Shown here one piece after another: positions 13,755 to 27,099 of a stretch of 64,000 bases of DNA (its first letter is position 1; every line of letters starts with the position of its first letter). Under the pieces are notes generated by a model, which was not told the origin of the DNA, searched no databases, and worked only from the letters and a program-made list of their open reading frames with translations. Source of the DNA: Edolisoma coerulescens (Eukaryota > Chordata > Aves > Passeriformes > Campephagidae); NCBI GenBank assembly GCA_013397115.1, contig VWZW01007725.1, positions 620,245 to 684,244 on the forward strand. The letters run 5' to 3'. The translations under genes were made by a program, and so were the position numbers.

Positions 13755-14090
13755 CAGGTCCATATCTTTCCTGTACTGAGAACTCCAGAGCTGGGCACAG
13801 TACTCCAGGTGGGGTCTCACCAGAGCAACAAAGAGGGGGAGAATCACCTCCCTCAACCTGCTGGCCATGTTTCTTGTTGTGCAGTCCAGAATACGGTTCG
13901 CCTTGTTGAACCCCACCTTGAGCACACACTGCTGGCTCATGTCCAGCCTCTCATTCCCCAGCACCCCAATCCTTCTGGGCAGGGCTGCCCTCAATGAGCT
14001 CATCCCCAGCCTGTGTTGATACCAGGGGCTGCCCTAACCCACATGCAGGACCTTGCGCTTGGCCTTGTTGAACCTCACATATCCTCATCC
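13755..14090 (-). mobile_element. CR1 LINE fragment (C-terminal part of ORF2 and adjoining sequence)
   Basis: Read on the minus strand, the segment at about 13755-13970 encodes a degraded version of the CR1 ORF2 C-terminal region. Recognisable pieces in order are ERLDMSQQC, KANRILDC, SREVILPL-like residues and VRPHLEYCAQLW. That motif series is typical of avian CR1 reverse-transcriptase ORFs. The right-hand part to about 14090 carries the familiar CR1 stretch containing ACCTTGCGCTTGGCCTTGTT on the plus strand. The copy lacks the catalytic reverse-transcriptase core and the 3' terminal repeats, so it is a dead fragment. It lies in the same orientation as CPNE4. Confidence 0.9.
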
Positions 14091-17000
14091 ACTTTTTGCA
14101 TATTTTCCCTCAGATTAGTTTAAATGGGCATTTACTTGCAAAAAAGTCTCTGACATTTCATCAGGCTGCAGAATCATCTGAATTCCATTTGATAGGTAGG
14201 AAACCATAGCAGCATACATACAGTACAATAAGAGGGCAGGAAGCCCAAGTTTGCTACCATCAGCTGCTCCAATTAACTGCTTAACTGACTATAGTCCTTG
14301 ATTTTCCTTTCCTTGCAATTCCAAACACCAGGCTGCTTTGGTCCTTCCATCTATACACTTACTAGCTCCCAGCTGTGTAGAGGCTTCAGTAGAGTGGATG
14401 CCACTAGGTGGAACACTACAATAATTTTACCTGTTGATCAGCTTACTTGCAGACAGTGCTGATGTGCCAAAGCATACACCCTTCACAGTGCCTGATGATT
14501 ATTTTTGTATAGGGAACGCCCTTGCAGCAAGAAGAGAGGCTGTTACCTGACATAGGTGACATTGCATTGCCGCTGGTCACATTAGCTGGCCTTGAACCTC
14601 CCTGGCCTCAGGAACTGCAACCATCCCACACCACTGTTCAGTCACAAGACCCCCCAGCAACAGAAGAGCTTGACCACTGCTGCATGTCCGTCTGTCCTGC
14701 AATGGGCACTTCAGCAACTCTGAACTCTGTCACACTTACACGTGAGCAAAAACCTTCCCAAAATGACAATGGCAGAGCAGCAGGAGAACACCCTCCTCCT
14801 AAGCCAAGTGCCACTCTGCATTGCAATTTTTTCCACAACAGAATCTACCAATTTCAGATCCTGCCCTTTAACTGACTGGACTTCTTGCAAAGCATCCAGT
14901 CCCTCTCTGCTCAGCTGGCACCAGGAATCAGAAATTAATGTTTGATTACTTTTCCTCTGCTGCTGGGGGAGGGAGGTAACCAGAGGACCAGAGCTTTTAT
15001 ATCTATCCAGAACACATTCTTATCTATTCAAATGGATGATTAGGAAACTTGAGTGGTACAAAGCCTTAAAATGTACAAAATACAGAAAGCCAGCCAACTT
15101 GATAAAGACACAATTACCTTGCACTTGTAACACTACCCCCTCATATTCACACCAATTTTAATTCCGCCTTTTTTTTTTTAAGATAAAATTCCAGTAAATA
15201 TTCATGCATGCCATATTTCTTTGGAAAAACTGATGAAAGGTATTTGAGAGACAAGTAGTATTTCATCGCTCAGAAACCCATTCCATAATTCAGAAAAGTA
15301 AATTTTACTCTTCTCCGTACTTATTTAACAGCCTTCAGGAGACCAGTTCCTTGTTATGTATTTGGAGAGCAGTGTTTCTTTGATGCCTGTTTTGCTCAGT
15401 CTCTTTTGAGAAAGTAATACAGAGTGAGGGGGAAAAAACCACCAGTAATTATTTCCATTTCAGTTTGTTTAGTGATTCCCAGCTGGGAATTACATATAAA
15501 ACACACTCCTCTAGAGGCTGCATATCTTTACAGAAGCAGCATGGAAATGAAAATACCTGGAGCAATGGGCATCTTGGTTTTTCCAATAAGTTAAATCATA
15601 AAATGGTTCATGTCACTCCAGAGAGCTTTATGGTCATCAAAACAGACTTGTTTTTGACCAGATTGTCCTTCTTCATCATTAAGACATATTTATGGGAAGG
15701 AGACAAACCTTACTTATTACTTATGCCTGGTTCTCCTTCTGCTTGTAAGTACCTAGTTTGGGGGTGAGAAGAAAGGATCAAAGATTCCCCCACCCCTGTA
15801 AAATAGTTTATTTGGATTTTTTTATGAAATTCACACAAGACAGATGGATTTTGAAAAATTTCACTTATATGGGCAGAAAACCTCAAGAAAATAAACCTCC
15901 CCCTCTAATATTCACTGTGACTAAATGTGGCTGAACTGCCTCCAAAAACCAATGGGATTTTTTTCGCCTCCCTGGGATTCAGCCTAGGACCCAGAGGTAG
16001 CATATATATGGATCAAGGACCCATAAAAGTAGGTGTTTGGGAGCACACATTGAACTGTCTTTCTCCCTCCTCTCCACACTGAATAAAGAGGTGACACAAC
16101 TACAGGGAACATGACTTAGGATACTGCACCAGACACCTGACATACACCTGAGGTAAAATGAAGGCCTGCACCAGTCAGGACTGCAATGCCAAAGAAACTC
16201 CTCCATTAAGTCTTCATTTTGCGGCAGAATGGTGCACTGAAGCACATGCCTTGAACTGCTACCTTCAAGTAAAAAGCTCTTTTATTCAGCTGTATCACTA
16301 TCCATATCACAACAAAGTTGAGGCATTGCTGTTTATTTCAGTGGCCCAATGACATTTTTGAATTCTGCAACTTGCCTTTAAGAAACAAAAAAGGAAATTT
16401 TACAGTAATTATAGCTGAGTATGAGTTTAAAGAAAAAGTTAAAAATTAGATAATGAATCCACAAACCCTAGCAGAATCTGGATCCAAAATTACATTTAAA
16501 CTTTAAGGTTTGTCTTACTGTAGAATCCATTTTTCACCCAGGTCAGAAGCAGCCCCTGAAATGCTGTGACAGGTCTGGTGGGCTCATGGAGCAGTTTCTC
16601 TGGTTATTGGAAACCAAACTGTGACTCTGCTTACAAAGCCCACAAAGAGAGGCAGACATCAGTGTTAAGCCACATGCAGGTTATTCCAGAGCATATGACA
16701 AAGGAGGGCAGGTCCAGGGAGTCAGCACAGCAGTGCACAGTTTGGCACTCTCACAAGCACTGGGTGTCTCCACAAAAATCTGATGTAGTTTAAGCTTTTC
16801 CATGAAGAAACCTCATCTGTCCTGTGTATTGCTCTGTGCCACCCCTCAGAATATCCCTACCATTTTTGTCTCTTTCTCTTCTCCTTGATGATAAGACACA
16901 AGCCCCTGTGGTGTTGTGGGCCTGGACTTGATATCCCATGAAGTCTTTCACTGATTGTGAAGCTTTCCGAAATGACATCTCACAGTATCTTTTCTGCTTT

Positions 17001-19781
17001 CTATTTACATTCACTTTGATTCTTATGTGCAGAAGGATATGCACACGTACGGAATCCATACTGAAACTCTTGAAAGCAACTCAACACTTGGACTTCTAGT
17101 GGCAGATGCTTCTTCATAGCCATGTGTTTATTTAGGTCTAACTTTTCAGGGTGAGAGTAATCTGTTCCTTCAGGCTGAAGCAGGCTACCCTCAGCTGGCT
17201 ATTTGCAGCCATGACTCTAACCACAGTGTCAAAATGAGCCCGTTTCACATGATCAGTTCCTGAGTGACTGGAACAAACACCAGTGATTATAAAAAAAATA
17301 TTCAGAAAACATCCTCTAGTTTTATGCCCCCACCATTGCAGGGGCAAACAGCTATGGATATGTGGTTACCACAGCATATTAATATTAGTTTGTGCCTTCA
17401 GCTTGCATCATTTACAGGTCAGAGAGACATAAATCCGTCCTAAAATACTTTATGTTTCTAATTGTGGGTGTGAAAAACCATCACCTGAAAGATATCTTCT
17501 TGCTCATACTGTATATGAGATGTATTCACCCAAACTGCCTTCACCTTGCAAAGAAACAAGGGCAAATATAAATTTCAGTATAAAGCTAAACCACTGCAGG
17601 ACACTTATGCTAGCAAGTGGACTTCATCAGAGAAATCTCACCTTTAAGGCTAGTAAAAGGCTATTATTTGTAAGACACTGGTTGGCATGAAGCCACAGGA
17701 TTTGCTATTAAAATATGCAAAACCATAGTGGAATAATGCTCTGTGTGTAAATTATGCATGTTTCTTATTAAATCAAATCCCTCTACCTCCTCCCCTCCTC
17801 CACTTATTACACAACTTGTCATCCCTTATTTACATGCCATATGATACACAACCCAAATAGAGAGGGCAAACATCCACAATATGTACAGCAAAGGGAGATA
17901 TTTGCATTTAAGACATGAATATGCATTAGGAGGCAACACATTCAGGACACATATTTTAAAAGTGAGACTGTTTATTTTGACAAGCTCATTGCTAGAAATG
18001 CCACTATGTGCTCCCCCATGCCTCCCAGCATGGAGTTTCTTCTCTGACTGAATACACAACACCCATCCCTAGAAAGAGATCCTGCTAAGCCAGTTTCAAA
18101 GCCATGGACTGAGAAGGAGGTCACAACACTGGCAGGTGGAAGCAGGAAATTCTTGGGGAACAGAGAGAGAATCCAATTCATAGCATTCTCTTTTTTGTCT
18201 TTTTTTTTTTTTCCTCCTTCTTCTCAATGTAATTTTTCTGTGAAATCAGAGAATTTGTCTGCTAGAAAAAAGTACCACTTATGAAATTAGCATTTAAAAA
18301 GGCTGGGGTTTGCTTCTGAAATCAAAATAGGAAGTCAGCCTTCCAGGGGAAAAAAATAACCCCCTTCTGCCTTCCTTTTTTTCTTTTTTTCTTTTCCCTC
18401 TGTTTTTGTCTCTGGATTTCTCTCAAGCAAATGGATAAGGCCTAAAATGTTAAAGTTATTACTTGTGATTTAGGTCCCTGCAGTCCCTTTTATTCCATAG
18501 ATGCTTGTATAACCTTGGGCATTCACTTAGATCACATGTTTTTGGATTCTACATCTATATAAAGAGCACAACAGTGCTATTCAGCCTCACAGAAGTGGTA
18601 CAAGTATAAATCAACCGGTAAAAAATGTAAAATGAAGAGACACATAAGCTAGACAGATAAACAGAATGGGAAGCCTTCTGGGTCAAGGCACTGAACTCCG
18701 GAACCCAGGCTCTGCCACACACCAGCCTTAATTCTCAATTGTATTTAATTCTCAGTTCCTCATCCACTGTTACAAAGGAGTGATGCTTACCCTGCTCTCT
18801 AAAATGCCTGAAGGAATTAGACAGTTTGGAAATAGCTGGCCAAAGCTTAGAGAGGAGGTAGCATGCCTTGTTTTCGTAAAAGGGAAATGTCAATTTTCTC
18901 ATTACATTTTTCAAACATTTATATAAAATTATAAAAACAGTCAAACATGCACTTCACTTTCAGCCAAAATGTTATAACATATGGCTGCTTGTGTTTTCCC
19001 TTCAAATATTTTAAGGTAGCAGCTTCCTCACAAGTCTCTGTCTCCCCCTGTTCAGAGATTTTGCTAATGCTTTGTGAAATGCATGAAAAAACAAATATTC
19101 TGTTTTCTACTCCTCTATTTTCTTTTTCTTTTACTTTGAGTTGATAGAAACTTAGAGCTCCCTCTCTTTTCTGCACATCTACATGGACTTTTTGCAGCTT
19201 TGTCCAGAGCTTCTGAGCAGCTGTCTAGAAGCAACAGTTAACAAACCCAAATATACAAGGTTCTGAGGGATGGGACTTTCAACATTCACCAGAATGAAGG
19301 AACCGAAGCACTTATTCTGTACTGCTGCACAGTCTGGGCTCTGCAGTGTGCAACAACTTTTAATGTGACAACCTGCAGAACTTGTCAGACATACTAGAAT
19401 TTCATAAGGGTTTTGCTGCTTTGTGGGTTTTTTTTTTGTTTTGTTTTGTTTGGGTTTGGTTTGGGTTATATGTTTTGGTCTTTTTAACCACATACAACAT
19501 CATAAATATTCATGGTGTTTTATGGAAATAAATTGACACTATTGTATAAGGTTTACAATATGAGGAGTTTGGTCAGTTGATTTTGTTTATTTTATGCAAG
19601 GACAACAAAGGTGAGATGTAGAGAAGGTCTGGGACAGAAAAGACATGGTTTGCATAGGAGTGTAACTGATGGTTATTCGACACATAACCAACATTATATT
19701 CACAGACTTTTAAATTATAAATTCTGATAGGCTTATTGCCGGATCAGAGTCCAAAAGAGTATACAGAAGTTCAGATAAATT
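14091..19781. other. Non-coding stretch, probable CPNE4 intron
   Basis: No gene or mobile element recognised. It holds pyrimidine-rich simple sequence at about 18189-18225 and 18360-18405, and a G/T-rich low-complexity run at about 19420-19466. The 117-codon plus-strand frame at 14522-14875 shows no recognisable domain. Confidence 0.55.
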
Positions 19782-20075
19782 TATAGAACCATAGAATCAT
19801 TTTGGTTAGAAAAGACCTTTAACATCATCAAGTCCAACCGTTAACCCAGCACTGCCAAGTCCACCACTAAACCATGTCCATAAACATCACATCTAAAGGC
19901 CTCTTAAATACCTCCAGGGACTCCACCACTTCCCCGGACATCCTGTTCCAATGCTCAATAAGCATTTTGATGAAGAAATTTTTAATAATATCCAATCTAA
20001 ACCTCCCTAGGTGCAGCTTGAGGCCATTTCCTCTTGTCCCAGAAAGTGTTACTTGGGAGAAAAGCACTAATTTTA
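19782..20075 (-). mobile_element. CR1 LINE 3' end fragment
   Basis: The left edge has a repeated CATAGAATCAT-type octamer, the reverse complement of the ATTCTATG repeats that end CR1 elements. It is followed by the classic 3' UTR, including AAGTCCAACCGTTAACCCAG, the region matching CCTCCAGGGA, and the block ending in TTGAGGCCATTTCCTCTTGT. The element is therefore in minus orientation, with its 3' end intact at the left and a 5' truncation at about 20075. Such truncation is usual for CR1, which reverse-transcribes from its 3' end. Confidence 0.95.
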
Positions 20076-23000
20076 ACTACTTAAACTTTCTGGCCACCAG
20101 GAGAGAAATGTTGTGCTATCTATCCTTAAGAGAATAGTTGAACTTCAGAAAATTTGTATCATGACACTGACTTCACATACAACTTAATGTGGTTCTTTTG
20201 TCCCACTTAAGGATTTGAAACCAAGTCTGACACTGGTTTTAATTCATCTGAAATTCACTGATATTTGCGTGCTAAATTCATGATTCAGAAAAAAAAAATT
20301 TGCAAAGCAGCTGATACCATGAGACTTTCAAATATGTCAAGACACAAGAGCCAACACTACCAAACCAGAAGACACCACAACAATTCACATTCAACATTTT
20401 CTCTATGTAAGTTATGAATCCATACTTAATGGTAAAAATGTCATAGTAGAAGAACATGTAAAATGATATCTGCTTTGGTTCTTTCTATGACAGAATAAAG
20501 AGAGACTGCTTTGCAATTCTATCTACAGAGTACTTCAGGTAATTACTTTAGATCCAAATCACTGCTCCAGTTTCCTAGTGCTGCTCAAGGTGCCACTGGC
20601 ACTGGAAGTAGGACCGAGGCTCGAAGGCAAGGATGGCTTCGGTGCACTGAGTGATGCACTGGAGCAACAAGAGATACCACACACCAAATAGGCAAGATCA
20701 GCCTTTGGGAAATAACAGGTCCTGAGCTGAACTCATGAGAAGGTCATCTGGGAGTGGGTTCCTGATAATGGTAAAGGAGAGATGCAACTTTGTCAAACAG
20801 TGGACGGTTTCTGCTTTTCTGCATAGGAAAGGGTATCTGATATATCTTCACCAAGTTTTCTAGTGCACACAGAATACTCAAGGGAACACCACAGTTGATT
20901 CTGTGAACCAGTAAGTAAGGCCACGAGGTGACAGTCCCACCCTGCAGATATACCATATTCCATTCTTTTTATTTACACCTTTTTTGCAGTATCTGCTGTT
21001 CTGTACAGCACAATAACAGAAATCCTTCCACAGCTTTTGCTGAATCACATATTTTTATGTTACACCCTGTACTGCATGCCAAAAAAGAGTTGTGAAATTA
21101 ACCGAAGTACCATAAAAATAATAAAATACTCCATAAGCTTTCAATTCTTCTTTCTAGCTAAGAATAATGAAAACTGTAAGCTTTCTTACACAGTTGAACA
21201 GTACAGAATCTACCGTTACAGTCAATTAGACTATCAAACTACATCAAAGCACATTAGTATATGCTACAAGAAGAAAATCTTAAGCATATAGCCGGACTGC
21301 CTACATACATTTACAGGACCTTCTTTAGCACTATATTTACTACCTGTCACATAATCTCACGGTAAGAAATAATTTTGACATAAGAGACAAATAAGAAAAG
21401 GAGAACAAGACTCTCAATGTTACTTTCTCAAAAAACTGTGAGAACCTAAAACTGGTACCATTAGACCCTTTAAATGATAAACCACAACAAAATAATCAAC
21501 AGTAAAACCTATTATAAAAAGAACAAAATAGAACAAGCAAACAAAAAAAACCCCCAAAACCCAAGCAAAATCCAAACCACTCTTCTGGGGAGGAAAAAAG
21601 GGGATCAAATGATAGCACTTGTCAATACCTACAATAATTGCTCAAAATTTTCAAGTTTTTTTTACAGGGAAAATCAAAGCTACCTAAACCCAGGTAAGCC
21701 TAACCCACCCCAGGCCCGTTCTTCCACATAGTACCATCAGCTTCCCATCCTCACTTCTCAGAAGCTTCAAAAGGTTCAGCTACAAGCTGAACCTGCTCAA
21801 GAAAATGATCCAGCTTAGCCCACAAGAAAGCAAGAACACACTCTTCCCCACAGTTACTGCGACTGGGTTGTTTCTCCACAGCAGGCTGCAGCACAGTGGT
21901 GCCAAAATAACCTCACAGAGAGAGCACAGGAGAAGCAACTCTTTAGAGACCAAGACACAAACAGAGCCACAGAGAACATGCCATCACCTGATCATTCATA
22001 GTTACTGTCCTTCAAGAACTAGTAATTGCTTAAGGGTGAAAGCAGTCCCTTACTGAAAGCATCCCTAAAACACTGGACTTGTCACAAAAAAATGCTGCCC
22101 ACTGGTGAGGCTCAATTTCAGAAAGCCCCTTAGCTAAAGGAGAGCTTCCTTTCCACACTCAATGGGATGACACTGATTCATGCACGCTGAGCTAAGAGCG
22201 AGCATAAATGTTTGTAGGATCAGTATCAAATAACCACATTCCTCTTCAAAAGCTCTCTATGTAATCTGCAGGAAGATTCACACCAATTATATATTTCATG
22301 ACTAATTATTCTAATTAAACTGACTGGTAGCATATTAGTGATTCAGACAGAAACCAAAATATTCAGACTTTACATTCTCCTCCTCCACACTCCACTGAAA
22401 TCTCTAATGTATCTTATGATTTATTTATCTCAACCCAAAGGCAAAAATACACTGAGAGTTTTTTAAAAAATCATCAGCTTCCTCCAGCCTCTTACAAGAA
22501 ATCCACAGGGAGATGGTGATGCTGTTTAATGCCATCCTCACTGTTTCATGGTTCCGCTTTATAAAACCTTTCTATACTGGTGTACTCCTCCCCACACCAT
22601 CTCCAAGCACCACCACAATTAGGTGCAATCTGTTACCATGAGCTGCCTATCGGCAGCTTCTCATATTGCAGCTACTGTACTGCAAAGGTTCTCACTGATG
22701 GTTCACACCCCAGGGAATTTACAGTCACTTAATGACTCACTTCTGTAGCCCCACCTGCTCACAAGCCAAACTGTGCTTGCCTGTAAGGGGCTGAGTGCCC
22801 TATGGAGAGCAGGAACAAAAATCCCTAGTCCCTGTATTTAGGAGAGCTACTACATCTTGCTGAGAATGGATCTTGAAGTTTTCATACTTTTGAAAATAAA
22901 GCTAAGAAAGGACACAGCTGTCCTGTGTCACTTTATATGAGTAAAGCACAATTATATCCCTCTATTTGTATAGGGCTACCCAAAAACATCACTGGGGTGA

Positions 23001-24571
23001 AGACATGTGGTTCAAAGCCACGTGCTCAGAGTGGTAATTTCCAGAATGCAGACTACCTGTGCAGCCACAGTTTCTCTTTTTGCCTATGAATAATGATCAG
23101 CCTTCATTACATGATGATTCCCTCCTTCTCTTCATTTCATTCCCACAAGTCTTCTGTCTCACACGGGGCACAGGGCAAATCATACTCCCAAAGGGAGTAT
23201 TGAATATAACTAAAGGATAGTTTCTTCTTCTCAAGCCCCTTTACCCTGGATAAACCAATACACAGAATGTACTGCAGTGCTTATTAATGTGTTACTGATG
23301 AAAAGACTTTCTTCAGATGCTGAACAGATATGGTACAATTGGCTACTTTATGTCTGTATTTTTTTTTTTTTTTGCAACTTTTAAGTGTCTTCCTGTTGAC
23401 CTAAGGAACTTCTTCTATGTATAAGCAAAAAAGAAAAAAATAGATTAACTCAAATGTTTGATAAATCAAAAGAGTCTAGACTCACTTCTTTGTCTGGGTG
23501 ATATTCTTAAGATGCCTGGCTTTGTAGAACCAAGAGAAGATCATGATCTATAGCTAAATGTGACTGGGAATTGGAAGTACTTCAAAATCTGAAGAGCTCA
23601 GCACCGTGCTGTTCAAATCAATTCCTTACCAAGTACTCAAACAAAACAGTGAAAAAGAAGAATTTAAATTGCCCTACAAGGTGCTGGCCCAGAGTTCCAA
23701 TTGCTTCTAAAATAAGATCCAGGTGCTCTCAAAAGTCTAAAGCAACCTTTTAATTTTAAATTGCTTTTCACTGTATGTGCCATGAATGCTGATCTTTAAA
23801 AAGCGCGTCTAAATCAAAACACTCCATATTGCAGGATAATTGGTTATAAAATATAAAAAAAGCTGCATGAAGATAGCCCCAGCCAAGTTAAGTGACAAAC
23901 CACATTTAATATTTTCTCTAAGCAAAGGATAACAAAAAATAACCAAGTATGTTTTGCTCTCTTTTCTCTCTACCATCAAATAAATACTTTCACTCCAGGG
24001 TAAGTTACTAGCTCATTTCAATTATATCAGACTTACTACTACTCAGAGACCCATCATTATGATTATTTTATTGCAAGGACACCTATAGACTTTGGAAAGG
24101 CTCTTACTATTCTTTGCTAATAAAAAAGAAGATGTATTTTCTGCCCCTAAGAACTCATTGCTAAGTATTTATAAACACACACAACAGCATGCCAAGAAAC
24201 TGGGGACAAAAAATCACCACAAAAAGCTTGTGCAAAAGAACTACTTTAGGTCTGAATTTGCATACATATATTTTTAGAATAAAACTGCGATTTGCGAAAT
24301 CAGATAAAAGGTCCCTGAAGAGTTTAAGAGGTCACTTTTAGAAGTGACGGTGAAGAATACGTCCATCACACCTATACCTACTGTAATCTGCTGCACGAAA
24401 CATCACTCTGCAGACACACCATGACCAATTGGAGGTATTGCCACTTTGGCAAAAAGGATCAACAGCGAGAGCGTCCATCCAGGTACAAACCTCAGTAAAG
24501 TATGATCCCACTGAACTATGTGCCAGGATTTGGATCCCATAAGATTATTCCACTGAGAATGAAAAGAGGAT
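20076..24571. other. Non-coding stretch, probable CPNE4 intron
   Basis: No gene or transposon recognised. A 15-base T run lies at 23359-23373. The segment around 22260-22340 is rich in TAATT-type homeodomain-like motifs, which is only suggestive of regulatory function. Confidence 0.55.
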
Positions 24572-24968
24572 AGAAGCACAGGAACATCTAGTTTGGAAAA
24601 TACCTTAAAGATCACTAAGTCCAACCATTAACCCAGCACTGCCAATTCCACCACTAAACCATATTACTGAGCACCACATCTGAAGAACTTTTAAATACCT
24701 CCAGGAATGGTGACTCAATCACTTCCCTGAGCAGCCTATTCCAATGCTCAATAACCACTTCAGTGAAGAATTTTTTCCTAACATCTGACCTAAACCTCTC
24801 CTGGTATAACTTGAGGCTATTTCATCTTGTTATCTGCACTCAGCTCTCTACAAACTCCTTTCAGGTCAGTGTAGAGAACAATAAGGTCTCCTCTCAGCCC
24901 CCTTCTTTCCAGGCTAAGCAAACCCAGTCCCCTCAGCCGCTCCTCACAGGACTTGTTCTCTAGAACAG
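24572..24968 (-). mobile_element. CR1 LINE 3' fragment, about 400 bases
   Basis: Minus-orientation CR1 3' region that runs further into the element than the copy at 19782. It includes the AAGTCCAACCATTAACCCAG block, the CTTCCCTGAGCAGCCTATTCC block, the ATAAGGTCTCCTCTCAGCCC block and the CTCAGCCGCTCCTCACAGGA block. The terminal octamers at the left edge are decayed, so this copy is probably older than the one at 19782. The 5' truncation is near 24968. Confidence 0.95.
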
Positions 24969-26859
24969 AGTGGCTTTCTAGAGTTCTCTGGAGTCAGAAA
25001 GCTTTGATGCAACTATTTTAAAGCATTCATAAAGAAGTCAAATGAACAAAATTTCCCTTCCTCACAGCCAGACATGTCCTTTAAAATTATCTCAGATCCA
25101 AAAGCCTCTTCTCTAGGCTTCTCTTGGGACCGCGTCCACGCTATTGTTTTTTAGATACAATCTCATTTTGATTCTACATTAGTGTCCGTTCCATCTTGTC
25201 TTGCTCTCCACTTTCTCATATTCAAAAATACATACCATGCCCAAATAAAACTAACGTGATCCCTTCCAGCCATGTCAGTCAGGACTTTCAGTAGCTCCCT
25301 GCTGGGGTAGAATGAGGACCCCCAGAGCTGTCACACAAGAATGCTGGTCACAAAGTAAGATGTATTCTGGGATTTTGAATACAGTCTGAAGGCAATATAA
25401 AGTTGTGAGGAAATCAAGAATAATGTTATGAAAAAGCTCAACCAACTGCTTTTGGAATAAACAAATTATTCTTAAACATTTCTCTTCAGTACTATGTGAC
25501 AGAGACCAGTCGTCCTTTGGATTTCATATAGCACCAACTTCTGGCAGAGAGAAGATTTCTGAATGACAAACACAGTATTTATCTTGGTCAGCAACCAAGA
25601 TCTCCATACATACTACATGACTGCCTTCTTTTCAGCTTTTCTTCTCCACATATGTAATTATAGGAAAAGGAAAAGGCAGGCAGATGGTCAGTAAATTATG
25701 TATTCTCCTCAGGAGTAGCCAAATTATACAATGCAAGAGACATTGAGATAAAAGTGTGGGCTTTTTAAATAGACTGACCTCCAACTCCAGCTGAAATCAG
25801 CAGAAAAAGCAGAGTGATACAATGAAAAGGAGGAAAAAGTAATTAGACTGCATCAGCAGCGCTCCAGTTAAATGGATAAGAGCACGTGGCTGCTTTGAAA
25901 GAGGATATCCAGATGGAAAGATGCATACTGTGACAATGTAAACTCAGTGAACTTTATCATTATGTCAGAATCTTATTTAAAAATATTCCCAACTGATACA
26001 ATTAAAATGTATTCAAAACTACGGACTTCCTTGGTTTCAAAATTAAGTAAAGATGCATGTATTCCTTGGGGTTCATAGTATTCTAAAAATAACATGAACA
26101 TAAATTGCTGATGCCCAGCTTAGGAGACTATATGTACAGCTCTTCTAAATTATAAAGAAAAATTTTGAATGGTTCCTTAAAGTGTTATAATGATTTCTTT
26201 CATTCTTTAAATCAAATGATGCAAATTGGAAACGTTTCCATCATAAAAGAAAAGCTTGGAGACCAAAATATTACCAAGTTGGAGGAGTTACACTAAGTGT
26301 GTTGCTGTCCATTAAACCTGGGACTTGCAACCACCTTCTTTCCCACAAAATGCAGGGGCATCTGAAGGTCAGGGCATGGCTACTTTAAATCATGACAACA
26401 TCAGATCAAACCTGAAAACCAAGTCTAGAGTATAAATTTAAAAAACAAGCATGCAAGCCCTGTGAGCACTTTATTTTTGGTGCCAATGCAGCAATTCGAT
26501 GTTCAGCAGCAAATTCAAAACCAATCAAAATATGGGCAAAAATCTCCACAAGTTGCAAAACAGCTTTACATATAAGTTGAATTCAAAAAATAACAGTTTT
26601 GTGTGGAATCAGAGTTGCGTGTAGAATTTTAACTTGTTAAAGATAATTCTCACTCTCCACCACAAGGTTAGCTATCATCAACATTTTCTAATATTATTAG
26701 AGAATCTCAATAAATTCCCAGGTAAAAATATAAATTATATACACAAAAAAGGAAAATTTGTCTGTAATATTTTGGACATGACTTCATTATGGAGCTATTA
26801 GGCTAAATATGGCAGAAGATCAAGTAAGTCAAAGGAAGAAAGAATGGACACTTCTTACC
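24969..26859. other. Non-coding stretch, probable CPNE4 intron
   Basis: AT-rich, with no recognisable gene, RNA gene or transposon. Confidence 0.55.
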
Positions 26860-27099
26860 AAAGTTGTGTCCAGGGAGGTTTAGGTTGGATATCAGGAAAA
26901 GCTTTTTTACCCAGAGGATGGTTGGGCACTGGAACAAGCTCCCCAGGGAGTTATCACAGCACCAGCCTGACAGAGTTCAAGAAGCGTTTGGACAATGCTC
27001 TCAGGCACATGGTGTGACTTTTGGGGATGTCCTGTGCAGGGCTGGGAGTTGGACTTGGTGATCCTTGTGGGTCCCTTCCAACTCAGGATATTCTGTGAC
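26860..27099 (+). mobile_element. CR1 LINE 3' end fragment
   Basis: Plus-orientation CR1 3' region. It starts near GAGGTTTAGGTTGGATATCA and passes the block containing CACTGGAACAAGCTCCCCAG. It ends with GGTCCCTTCCAACTCAGGAT and ATTCTGTGA, the CR1 terminal repeat type. The sequence just before the end (GTCCTGTGCAGGGC, then GGAGTTGGACTTGGTGATCC) differs from the copies at 19782 and 46806, so it belongs to another CR1 subfamily. It is 5'-truncated and antisense to CPNE4. Confidence 0.95.

Noticed and set aside
14522..14875. 117-codon plus-strand open frame
   Set aside because: Low-information proline and threonine rich translation, no domain, no conserved start context.
19867..20137. Open frames on both strands
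   Set aside because: They translate the CR1 3' UTR copy at 19782-20075 and do not encode a host protein.
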